Assembly: GCA_902363335.1 (NCBI GenBank)
Contig: CABIZV010000001.1
Span: 248,001-312,000 of the forward strand
Direction: 5' to 3'
Length of the DNA stretch: 64,000 nucleotides
DNA from: Enterobacteriaceae bacterium
Lineage (GTDB): Bacteria > Pseudomonadota > Gammaproteobacteria > Enterobacterales > Enterobacteriaceae
Positions 1 through 7,387 of this stretch are shown in pieces (the first letter of the stretch is position 1; every line of letters begins with the position of its first letter). The position numbers and the translations under genes are program-made. The notes beneath the pieces were generated by a model. It was not told the DNA's origin, did no database searches, and saw only the letters and a list, made by a program, of their open reading frames with translations.

Positions 1-596
1 TGATGATGGCGGCAAGCGAGATTGGCGCGCGCCAGGGGCAGGAGCTTTATAAAGAGATGCAAAAACGCGGCTGGGATGTCAAAACCACCGGCGTCATGGC
101 AATTACCGCAAACGAACTGGATACCGCACGCCGTCGTACCACCGGCTCAATGGATGCTATTAAAGCTGCCGGTTTCCCGGAAAAGCAGATCTATCAGATT
201 CCAACCAAATCCAATGATATCCCCGGCGCGTTTGATGCCGGTAACTCCCTGTTAGTTCAGCACCCTGAAGTGGAGCAATGGTTGATAATCGGCATGAATG
301 ATAACACCGTGCTCGGTGGCGTTCGGGCCACGGAAGGCCAGGGCTTTAAAGCGGCGAACGTTATTGGCATCGGCATTAACGGCGTCGATGCGGTCAATGA
401 ATTGTCGAAAGCGCAGGCTACCGGATTCTTCGGTTCGCTGTTACCGAGCCCGGATATCCACGGCTATAAAACCAGTGAGCTCTTGTACAACTGGGTAGAA
501 AAAGGGGTTGAACCACCGAAATTCACCGCCGTCACCGACGTGGTGCTTATCACTCGTGACAACTTCAAAGAAGAGCTGGCGAAAAAAGGCCTCTAA
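1..596 (+). CDS. araF: L-arabinose ABC transporter periplasmic binding protein (C-terminal part)
   Basis: This is the last 197 or so codons of the periplasmic L-arabinose binding protein; the start lies left of the window. The visible part follows E. coli AraF closely, including the stretch ANELDTARRRTTGSMDA, the ligand-pocket region GMNDNTVLGGVRATEGQG and the C-terminal VLITRDNFKEEL. It ends in KKGL, three residues (GGK) shorter than the E. coli protein. AraF delivers arabinose to the AraGH permease, and araG follows after about 50 bases. A short G-rich hairpin-like stretch (roughly 600-630) lies between araF and araG, a position where differential expression of binding protein and permease is often set. 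The operon promoter, presumably AraC/CRP controlled, is outside the window. Confidence 0.96.
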   Translation, partial: MMAASEIGARQGQELYKEMQKRGWDVKTTGVMAITANELDTARRRTTGSMDAIKAAGFPEKQIYQIPTKSNDIPGAFDAGNSLLVQHPEVEQWLIIGMNDNTVLGGVRATEGQGFKAANVIGIGINGVDAVNELSKAQATGFFGSLLPSPDIHGYKTSELLYNWVEKGVEPPKFTAVTDVVLITRDNFKEELAKKGL

Positions 597-646
597 GTCC
601 TGATAATTCTCCCCCTGCAATGACGGGGGGAGAAGGAGAGTTCGTT

Positions 647-2161
647 ATGCAACAGTCTACCCCTTATCTCTCATTCCGCGGCATTGGTAAAACGTTCCCC
701 GGTGTTAAGGCGCTATCTGACATCAGCTTCGATTGCTACAGCGGTCAGGTGCATGCGCTGATGGGTGAAAATGGTGCCGGGAAGTCAACGCTTTTGAAGA
801 TTCTCAGCGGTAACTATGCGCCCACTTCGGGCACGCTATCGCTGCGTGGAGAAGAGATTTCTTTTGCTGATACTACCGCGGCGTTAAATGCGGGTATCGC
901 CATTATTTACCAGGAACTGCATCTCGTCCCGGAGATGACCGTCGCAGAAAATATCTATCTCGGACAGCTTCCGAGCCGTGCCGGGATCGTCAACCGCTCT
1001 TTACTCAATTACGAAGCGCGCATACAGCTTGAACATCTGGGGCTGGATATTGACCCAGATACGCCGCTGAAATATCTCTCCATCGGGCAGTGGCAGATGG
1101 TTGAGATTGCCAAGGCGCTGGCGCGTAACGCTAAGGTCATTGCCTTTGATGAGCCGACCAGCTCACTTTCCGCCCGCGAGATTGAAAACCTGTTCAGGGT
1201 GATCCGCGAGTTGCGTAAAGAGGGAAGGGTGATCATTTATGTTTCGCACCGAATGGAAGAGATCTTTGCCCTCAGTGACGCCATTACCGTGTTCAAAGAT
1301 GGTCGCTATGTTTGCACTTTTGACGATATGCAGACGGTGAACCATGACCGCCTGGTGCAGGCGATGGTCGGTCGAAATATTGGTGATATCTATGGCTGGC
1401 AGCCGCGTGAATATGGTGATGAACGCCTGCGCCTTGATCGGGTGAAAGCGCCGGGTGTCCGAACGCCGATTTCATTGTCGGTGCGTAGCGGTGAAATTGT
1501 CGGCCTGTTCGGGCTGGTGGGCGCCGGCCGAAGTGAGCTGATGAAGGGGATCTTTGGCGGCAGCAAAATTACCGGTGGCGATATTTTCATTGATGGCAAA
1601 AAGGTCACTATCGACAAGCCAGCACAGGCGATTCGAGCAGGCATGATGCTGTGCCCGGAAGACCGTAAAGCTGAGGGCATTATTCCGGTGCACTCGGTGC
1701 GCGACAACATCAATATTAGCGCCCGCCGCAAACATATCCACGCCGGATGCCTTATCAACAATGACTGGGAGGCGAGCAATGCCGACCACCATATCCAATC
1801 TCTCAATATTAAAACCCCGGGAGCGCAGCAGCTCATCATGAACCTCTCGGGAGGAAATCAGCAAAAGGCCATCCTGGGGCGTTGGTTATCGGAAGAGATG
1901 AAGGTCATCTTGCTTGATGAACCGACGCGCGGTATCGACGTGGGGGCGAAACACGAAATCTACAACGTGATTTACGCGCTTGCGGCATCGGGGGTCGCAG
2001 TGCTGTTCGCATCAAGCGACCTGCCGGAAGTGCTCGGAGTTGCCGATCGCATTGTGGTCATGCGTGAAGGCGAAATTTCCGGCGAGCTGCTCCATGAGAG
2101 CGCCAATGAACAACAGGCGCTAAGCCTGGCGATGCCTAAAGTCAGTCAGGCTGTGGCCTGA
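647..2161 (+). CDS. araG: L-arabinose ABC transporter ATP-binding protein
   Basis: Cytoplasmic ATPase of the arabinose importer, 504 residues, the E. coli length. It has two fused ABC domains. The first has Walker A GENGAGKST near residue 45 and Walker B VIAFDEPTSS. The second has the degenerate P-loop GLVGAGRSE, the signature LSGGNQQK and VILLDEPTRGID, the usual arrangement in CUT2-type sugar importers. I place the start at the ATG giving MQQSTPYLSF because it matches E. coli and follows a good ribosome site (agaaggagag); an in-frame start 27 bases upstream would add nine residues without family support. It lies between araF and araH in one operon. Confidence 0.97.
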   Translation: MQQSTPYLSFRGIGKTFPGVKALSDISFDCYSGQVHALMGENGAGKSTLLKILSGNYAPTSGTLSLRGEEISFADTTAALNAGIAIIYQELHLVPEMTVAENIYLGQLPSRAGIVNRSLLNYEARIQLEHLGLDIDPDTPLKYLSIGQWQMVEIAKALARNAKVIAFDEPTSSLSAREIENLFRVIRELRKEGRVIIYVSHRMEEIFALSDAITVFKDGRYVCTFDDMQTVNHDRLVQAMVGRNIGDIYGWQPREYGDERLRLDRVKAPGVRTPISLSVRSGEIVGLFGLVGAGRSELMKGIFGGSKITGGDIFIDGKKVTIDKPAQAIRAGMMLCPEDRKAEGIIPVHSVRDNINISARRKHIHAGCLINNDWEASNADHHIQSLNIKTPGAQQLIMNLSGGNQQKAILGRWLSEEMKVILLDEPTRGIDVGAKHEIYNVIYALAASGVAVLFASSDLPEVLGVADRIVVMREGEISGELLHESANEQQALSLAMPKVSQAVA

Positions 2162-2172
2162 GTAAGGAGATT

Positions 2173-3156
2173 ATGATGTCATCTGTTACAACACCTGGCG
2201 CTCGCCGCTCGTCTATGAGCTTTGGTCGTATCTGGGATCAGTACGGGATGCTGGTGGTATTTGCCGTACTGTTTATCTGCTGCGCTATTTTTGTGCCGAA
2301 CTTTGCTTCGTTTATTAATATGAAGGGGCTGGGGCTGGCGATTTCTATGTCGGGCATGGTCGCCTGTGGAATGCTGTTCTGCCTCGCCTCCGGTGATTTT
2401 GATCTCTCCGTCGCCTCGGTTATCGCCTGTGCGGGGGTGACCACGGCGGTGGTTATCAATGCCACCGAAAGCCTGTGGATTGGCGTCTTTGCCGGTCTGC
2501 TGCTGGGGGCGCTTAGTGGACTGGTCAATGGCTTCGTGATTGCGAGGCTCAAGATCAATGCGCTGATTACAACGCTTGCCACCATGCAGATTGTCCGCGG
2601 CCTGGCGTACATTATCTCCGACGGGAAAGCGGTGGGGATTGAAGACGAGCGTTTCTTTGAGCTGGGTTACGCAAACTGGCTGGGGCTACCTGCGCCAATC
2701 TGGCTGACGGTAGGCTGCTTAATCATCTTTGGTCTGCTGCTCAATAAAACCACCTTTGGACGAAATACCCTGGCCATCGGCGGCAACGAGGAAGCGGCTC
2801 GATTAGCCGGGGTGCCGGTGGTTCGCACCAAGATTATTATATTTGTACTGTCGGGGCTGGTGTCGGCGGCGGCGGGAATTATCCTTGCCTCGCGTATGAC
2901 CAGCGGCCAGCCGATGACCTCGATTGGTTATGAGCTGATTGTTATCTCGGCCTGTGTGCTGGGCGGAGTATCGCTTAAAGGGGGCATTGGTAAAATCTCG
3001 TATGTAGTCGCTGGGATTTTGATTCTGGGTACGGTGGAGAACGCCATGAACCTGCTGAACATCTCACCGTTCTCGCAGTATGTGGTTCGCGGTTTGATAT
3101 TACTGGCGGCGGTGATTTTCGACCGCTATAAGCAGAAAGCGAAACGTGCTGTTTGA
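2173..3156 (+). CDS. araH: L-arabinose ABC transporter permease
   Basis: Inner-membrane channel of the arabinose importer, 327 residues against 328 in E. coli. It is a polytopic, highly hydrophobic protein of the ribose/arabinose permease family (BPD_transp_2). The segment LGGVSLKGGIGKIS near the C-terminal third, where these permeases contact the ATPase, is identical to E. coli. The start follows a strong aaggaga site 11 bases after the araG stop, so araG and araH are cotranscribed. The gene ends in a REP-rich stretch rather than being followed by otsBA as in E. coli. Confidence 0.97.
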   Translation: MMSSVTTPGARRSSMSFGRIWDQYGMLVVFAVLFICCAIFVPNFASFINMKGLGLAISMSGMVACGMLFCLASGDFDLSVASVIACAGVTTAVVINATESLWIGVFAGLLLGALSGLVNGFVIARLKINALITTLATMQIVRGLAYIISDGKAVGIEDERFFELGYANWLGLPAPIWLTVGCLIIFGLLLNKTTFGRNTLAIGGNEEAARLAGVPVVRTKIIIFVLSGLVSAAAGIILASRMTSGQPMTSIGYELIVISACVLGGVSLKGGIGKISYVVAGILILGTVENAMNLLNISPFSQYVVRGLILLAAVIFDRYKQKAKRAV

Positions 3157-3200
3157 GGAGACTTCCGACGCTTGTTTACTGTGGGCGCCCGGTGCGGATT

Positions 3201-3275
3201 GCCGGATGGCGGCGTTGCCTTATCCGGCCTACAAATAACGGTAGCCCGGGCGAGGCATTTATGCCGACCCCGGGA
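3201..3275. repeat. REP/BIME elements downstream of araH
   Basis: Two imperfect palindromes lie in the convergent gap between araH and uspC. The first (3201-3232) is a classical REP unit of the GCCGGATGGCGGC...CCTTATCCGGCCTAC form. The second (3241-3275) begins GTAGCCCGGGCGAGGC. Such elements usually sit at operon ends, where they stabilise mRNA 3' ends. Confidence 0.8.
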
Positions 3276-3300
3276 TTTATCGCGTGCGCAAATCGTCTGG

Positions 3301-3720
3301 TTACAGTGTCACTAACAGCACATCCACACCACTTCCCTTAACGATATTTTTTGCCGAGCAGGTGGCGCGTGAAAAGAAGCTTTGGTTATGGTTGCCACAA
3401 ATAACCAGGTCAACCTGATGCTTCTGGCAAAATGTTTTAACGTGTTCGCACAGCTCGCCTGAAGCTATCTGGCACTTCCAGATGGGATAGTCGACGCTAT
3501 CCACCAGGCTTTGCAAAAATTGCCGGGTTTCTTCTTGCATCAATTCCCGCAGATTTTCCATCATCGGTGCGGCGAGTTGATTATACATTTCGGGGTCAGT
3601 CGAAAGGGTCACCAGACTAATTCGGGCATTGGCGGGACGCGCAATAGCTACCGCTTTCTGAAGTAGGGCACGGCTCTCGAGTGTTGGAGCAACCGCGACT
3701 AAAAGATGTGAGTACGACAT
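3301..3720 (-). CDS. uspC: Universal stress protein C
   Basis: Cytoplasmic UspA-family protein of 139 residues (E. coli UspC 142). It begins MSYSHLLVAVA, the first beta strand of the fold, and has DLVICGNHNQSFFSRATCSAKNI near the C-terminus, corresponding to the nucleotide-binding G-rich loop of the family. I chose the ATG at 3720 because it follows a perfect aaggaggt ribosome site and matches E. coli; an upstream in-frame ATG at 3789 has no support. In E. coli uspC is linked to stress survival and motility and lies next to flhDC, as here. The two trehalose genes otsBA that normally separate it from araH are missing. Confidence 0.95.
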   Translation of the reverse strand: MSYSHLLVAVAPTLESRALLQKAVAIARPANARISLVTLSTDPEMYNQLAAPMMENLRELMQEETRQFLQSLVDSVDYPIWKCQIASGELCEHVKTFCQKHQVDLVICGNHNQSFFSRATCSAKNIVKGSGVDVLLVTL

Positions 3721-3789
3721 CAGACCTCCTTGCTTGAAAAGTTCGCACGCTAACTTAAATCTCATACTCTTTTTGCAGCGTGCTCGCAA

Positions 3790-4505
3790 GCGCCGGGCGG
3801 AATTTTCCTGTCTATAACTTAATCTAATACATAAGCAAGTTTTATGCGAATCACGGGCTGAAACCTATGCCGCAGACATAAACATGTCTTGATATATGAT
3901 GTAATCAAAATATTTCCTCAATATTTAATTTTTGGTGAACATTTGTTAATTAAAAGTAATTAGTATGCAAAGAAATCGGCTCACAAAGAGGTGGATTTTT
4001 AATCTATTGAATTTAAAGTAAATTTCAATAGACCGTAAAAAAGATGATCTGTAGCAAGTTTCTCGTAAATAGCGGATCAACAGACCGGTCGATCTGAATG
4101 GCTATTAAATAGTTTCGGTGAATGAATATACGCAGATGGGGAATAAAATAGCGTTTTATCTGTACGTTATTTGACCAAAATACAATGAAGGCTGATAGAT
4201 TGGCGTGTAAAAGACAGTTTGATTTTGTGACGACGATCACATAAATTTCAAATTAACAGTGGGGTAACATTGTATGTGTCACATCTGGCGAGTAAAGTTG
4301 CGTCGAATTAGGAAAAATCTTAGTAAATTGTAAGAAATGTTTAGATTCGTCGGGGCATAAAGTGAAAACGTTACTCGATAATCGATACAGGATTAACCTG
4401 ATTGGCCATGCATTTCGACCGATTCATTTTTTTTATCGGGCCTTGCCCGACGACATCACGGGGTATGCGGTTTGACCGCATAGAGTACTAAATTGGTTAT
4501 TCGGG
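3790..4505 (+). promoter_or_regulatory. Long AT-rich regulatory region upstream of flhDC
   Basis: About 700 bases without a credible gene separate divergent uspC and flhDC. The stretch is AT-rich, as expected for a region bound by H-NS and many other regulators. It contains a perfect CRP box at 4226-4241. If the geometry of E. coli is kept, transcription would start near 4300, leaving an untranslated leader of about 200 bases before flhD. In E. coli that leader is the target of CsrA and several small RNAs. The start point is inferred by analogy, not read from sequence. Confidence 0.75.
4226..4241 (+). promoter_or_regulatory. CRP binding site of the flhDC promoter
   Basis: The sequence TGTGACGACGATCACA is a perfect TGTGA-N6-TCACA palindrome, about 290 bases upstream of the flhD start. 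It is placed as in E. coli, where cAMP-CRP activates flhDC and ties motility to carbon supply. Confidence 0.9.
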
Positions 4506-4514
4506 ATGGGGAAA

Positions 4515-4865
4515 ATGCATACATCCGAGTTGCTAAAGCATATTTATGACATCAATTTGTCTTATCTGCTTCTTGCACAGCGTTTGATTGGTCAGGATAA
4601 GGCTTCTGCTATGTTCCGCCTTGGTATCAACGAGGAGATGGCAAAAGTTCTTGGGGAACTGACGCTCCCACAGATGGTGAAATTGGCGGAAACCAACCAA
4701 CTGGTTTGCCAGTTCCGTTTTGATAACGCCCAAACCATCACCCGTCTTACACAAGAATCACGTGTGGACGATCTGCAACAGATTCACACCGGCATTCTGC
4801 TCTCCACCGCACTGCTGAATGAAGCGAGTCAATCAGGCGCTCCTGCACGTAAGAAAAGGGCCTGA
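4515..4865 (+). CDS. flhD: Flagellar master transcriptional regulator, FlhD subunit
   Basis: FlhD forms the FlhD4C2 complex that activates class 2 flagellar promoters. The protein (116 residues from this ATG, as in E. coli) begins MHTSELLKHIYDINLSYLLLAQ. It keeps the core MFRLGINEEMA, ETNQLVCQFRFD and DDLQQIHTGILLST, and ends ARKKRA. An in-frame ATG nine bases upstream (4506) gives an MGK extension used in some annotations; neither start has an ideal ribosome site, so the choice rests on homology. The stop codon overlaps the start of flhC, so the two are translationally coupled. Confidence 0.95.
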   Translation: MHTSELLKHIYDINLSYLLLAQRLIGQDKASAMFRLGINEEMAKVLGELTLPQMVKLAETNQLVCQFRFDNAQTITRLTQESRVDDLQQIHTGILLSTALLNEASQSGAPARKKRA

Positions 4866-4867
4866 TG

Positions 4868-5446
4868 ATGAGTGAAAAAAGCATTGTTCAGGAAGCTCGC
4901 GACATTCAGCTTGCCATGGAGTTGATTACTCTCGGCGCGCGTTTGCAGATGCTGGAAAGCGAAACCCAGCTTAGCCGTGGTCGTTTAATTAAACTCTACA
5001 AAGAGCTGCGTGGAAGCCCGCCTCCTAAGGGAATGCTGCCGTTTTCTACGGACTGGTTTATGACATGGGAACAAAATATCCACTCATCCATGTTCTGTAA
5101 TGCCTGGCAATTCTTACTGAAAAGCGGCCAATGCTCTGGCGTTGATGCCGTGATAAAAGCCTATCGTCTCTATCTCGAGCAGTGTCCACAACAAGATGAG
5201 GGGCCGCTACTGGCCTTGACTCGCGCATGGACGTTAGTTCGTTTTGTTGAAAGTGGACTGCTTGAACTTTCCAGCTGCCATTCTTGCGGCGGTAATTTTG
5301 TGACTCATGCACACCAACCTGCGGGCAGCTTTGTTTGTAGCCTCTGCCAGCCTCCATCACGCGCCGTAAAAAGACGTAAACTTTCCAGCGCTCTTGCCGA
5401 TAGTAATCCACAACTGCTGGATGAACAGATAGGGCAAGCTGTTTAA
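4868..5446 (+). CDS. flhC: Flagellar master transcriptional regulator, FlhC subunit
   Basis: DNA-contacting partner of FlhD, 192 residues. The zinc-binding cysteines are visible as CHSCGG and CSLCQPP (four cysteines around residues 138-160), followed by the basic segment SRAVKRRKL. The ATG at 4868 gives the E. coli N-terminus MSEKSIVQEARDIQLAMELI; the adjacent ATG at 4865 overlaps the flhD stop and is equally possible. The last 25 codons also hold the sigma28 promoter of motA, so coding and promoter sequence are superimposed. The C-terminal tail is more diverged from E. coli than the rest. Confidence 0.96.
   Translation: MSEKSIVQEARDIQLAMELITLGARLQMLESETQLSRGRLIKLYKELRGSPPPKGMLPFSTDWFMTWEQNIHSSMFCNAWQFLLKSGQCSGVDAVIKAYRLYLEQCPQQDEGPLLALTRAWTLVRFVESGLLELSSCHSCGGNFVTHAHQPAGSFVCSLCQPPSRAVKRRKLSSALADSNPQLLDEQIGQAV
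5377..5403 (+). promoter_or_regulatory. Sigma28 (FliA) promoter of motAB-cheAW inside flhC
   Basis: TAAACTTT, an 11-base spacer, then GCCGATAG: one mismatch in each element from the enterobacterial sigma28 consensus TAAAGTTT-N11-GCCGATAA. It lies within the 3' end of flhC, as does the E. coli mot promoter. No better sigma28 match is visible between flhC and motA. Confidence 0.8.
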
Positions 5447-5472
5447 CCCACACCACGTGGAGTTAATACGCC

Positions 5473-5504
5473 AGCAGCGGTCTTTACGACCGCTGCTTTT
5501 TTTT
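5473..5504 (+). terminator. Intrinsic terminator after flhDC
   Basis: AGCAGCGGTC, five-base loop, GACCGCTGCT, followed by eight T residues: a perfect 10-bp stem. It ends the flhDC transcript, but it also lies between the predicted motA sigma28 promoter (5377-5403) and motA. Confidence 0.9.
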
Positions 5505-5569
5505 ACCCGGGCCGGGTGAAATACCTCAATTCTGTCTCCTCTCTTAGTCAACAGTGAAAGGATGATAGC

Positions 5570-6463
5570 GTGCTTATCTTAATAGGTTACCTGGTTGTTT
5601 TGGGGACAGTTTTCGGCGGTTACATGATGACCGGCGGACACCTTGGGGCACTGTATCAACCGGCTGAGCTGATTATTATCGGCGGGGCGGGGGTCGGCGC
5701 ATTTATTGTGGGGAACAATGGTAAAGCCATCAAGGGAACGCTCAAGGCGCTACCCTTGCTGTTTCGCCGCTCGAAATACACCAAAAGTATGTACATGGAT
5801 CTGCTGGCGCTACTGTATCGGCTGATGGCGAAATCGCGTCAACAGGGGATGTTCTCGCTGGAGCGCGACATCGAAAATCCGCAAGAAAGCGAAATTTTTG
5901 CCAGCTATCCGCGCATCCTGGCCGATGCGGTGATGCTTGAATTTATCGTCGATTATCTGCGTCTTATCATCAGCGGCAATATGAATACCTTTGAAATCGA
6001 AGCGCTGATGGACGAAGAAATTGAAACTCATGAAAGCGAATGTGAGGTTCCCGCCAACAGCCTCGCGCTGGTGGGCGACTCGCTTCCGGCATTCGGTATC
6101 GTCGCGGCGGTGATGGGCGTGGTGCACGCATTAGGTTCAGCGGATCGCCCGGCGGCAGAGTTGGGCGCACTTATCGCCCACGCCATGGTCGGCACCTTCC
6201 TGGGCATTTTGCTGGCCTATGGATTTGTCTCGCCGCTGGCGAGTGTTCTGCGCCAAAAAAGCGCCGAAACCACCAAAATGATGCAGTGCGTCAAAATTAC
6301 GCTGCTGTCGAATCTCAACGGCTATGCGCCACCGATTGCCGTTGAGTTTGGTCGTAAAACGCTCTACAGCAGCGAGCGTCCTTCATTCGTCGAACTGGAG
6401 GAGCATGTGCGCGCGGTGCGTAATCCGGCAGGCCAGCAGCAGACGACCACCGAGGAAGCATGA
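5570..6463 (+). CDS. motA: Flagellar motor stator protein MotA
   Basis: Proton-channel stator subunit, 297 residues (E. coli 295), with four membrane segments and the large cytoplasmic loop that touches the rotor. The loop has YRLMAKSRQQGMFSLERDIE, containing the charged residues equivalent to R90 and E98. The third transmembrane stretch has ALVGDSLPAFGIVAAVMGVVHALG with the conserved proline. Translation starts with GTG, as in E. coli, behind gaaaggatgatagc. It overlaps motB by the ATGA motif. Confidence 0.97.
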   Translation: MLILIGYLVVLGTVFGGYMMTGGHLGALYQPAELIIIGGAGVGAFIVGNNGKAIKGTLKALPLLFRRSKYTKSMYMDLLALLYRLMAKSRQQGMFSLERDIENPQESEIFASYPRILADAVMLEFIVDYLRLIISGNMNTFEIEALMDEEIETHESECEVPANSLALVGDSLPAFGIVAAVMGVVHALGSADRPAAELGALIAHAMVGTFLGILLAYGFVSPLASVLRQKSAETTKMMQCVKITLLSNLNGYAPPIAVEFGRKTLYSSERPSFVELEEHVRAVRNPAGQQQTTTEEA

Positions 6464-7383
6464 AAAACCAATCACACCCAATCGTCGTCGTAAAACGGCG
6501 TAAGCATAAATCACACGGTAGCGCGCATGGATCGTGGAAGATTGCTTACGCCGATTTTATGACGGCGATGATGGCGTTCTTCCTGGTGATGTGGCTTATC
6601 TCCATCTCCAGTCCCAAAGAGCTGATTCAGATAGCGGAGTACTTCCGAACGCCGCTGGCGACCGCCATTTCAGGCGGCCCCAGGATGGCCAATACCGATA
6701 GCCCCATCCCCGGCGGCGGTGATGATGTGACCCAACAACAGGGCGAAGTGCACAAACAGCCCAATATTGATGAGCTGAAAAAACGCATGGAGATGAATCG
6801 TCTCAAGCGTATTCGCGGTGAGCTGGATCAACTGATCGAAGCCGACCCGAAACTCAGAGCGCTGCGTCCGCATCTGAAAATCGATCTGGTGCAGGAAGGG
6901 CTGCGTATTCAGATTATTGATAGCCAGAATCGCCCAATGTTTAAAACCGGGAGCGCCGAGGTGGAGCCGTATATGCGCGATATTCTGCGCGGCATTGCCC
7001 CGGTGTTAAATGAGATCCCCAACAAAATTAGCCTTTCCGGCCATACCGATGATTACCCGTACGCCAACGGTGAACGAGGATATAGCAACTGGGAGCTGTC
7101 CGCTGACCGTGCCAATGCCTCACGTCGTGAACTGGTGACCGGGGGATTAGACGACGGCAAAGTTTTACGCGTTATCGGGATGTCAGACTCGATGCGCCTC
7201 TCAGCGCGTGGCGGGGATGCGATTAACCGTCGTATCAGCCTGCTGGTGCTGAATAACCAGGCTGAACAGGCCATTCTCCACGAGAATGCCGAGAGCCAGA
7301 ATGAACCTTTAAGCGTATTACAGTCGCCGACGATCTCATCATCCGCGGCGGGTACTACGCCGCCACAACCCGACCCGAGGTGA
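6460..7383 (+). CDS. motB: Flagellar motor stator protein MotB
   Basis: Peptidoglycan-anchored stator subunit, 307 residues. A short basic N-terminus is followed by one transmembrane helix that begins WKIAYADFMTAMMAFFLVMWL, with the proton-carrying aspartate at residue 32. The plug/linker follows, then an OmpA-like peptidoglycan-binding domain (SLSGHTDDYPYANGERGYSNWELSADRA cut here to its hallmark GHTDD and NWELSADRA). The C-terminal tail is poorly conserved and proline/serine rich. It overlaps motA and is followed after four bases by cheA. Confidence 0.97.
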   Translation: MKNQSHPIVVVKRRKHKSHGSAHGSWKIAYADFMTAMMAFFLVMWLISISSPKELIQIAEYFRTPLATAISGGPRMANTDSPIPGGGDDVTQQQGEVHKQPNIDELKKRMEMNRLKRIRGELDQLIEADPKLRALRPHLKIDLVQEGLRIQIIDSQNRPMFKTGSAEVEPYMRDILRGIAPVLNEIPNKISLSGHTDDYPYANGERGYSNWELSADRANASRRELVTGGLDDGKVLRVIGMSDSMRLSARGGDAINRRISLLVLNNQAEQAILHENAESQNEPLSVLQSPTISSSAAGTTPPQPDPR

Positions 7384-7387
7384 TTGC

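Noticed and set aside
3153..3341. Plus-strand 62-codon frame after araH
   Set aside because: It consists mostly of REP elements and antisense uspC; not a gene.
4025..4240. Minus-strand 71-codon frame upstream of flhD
   Set aside because: Lies in the AT-rich flhDC regulatory region and overlaps the perfect CRP site; low-complexity, no homology or ribosome site.
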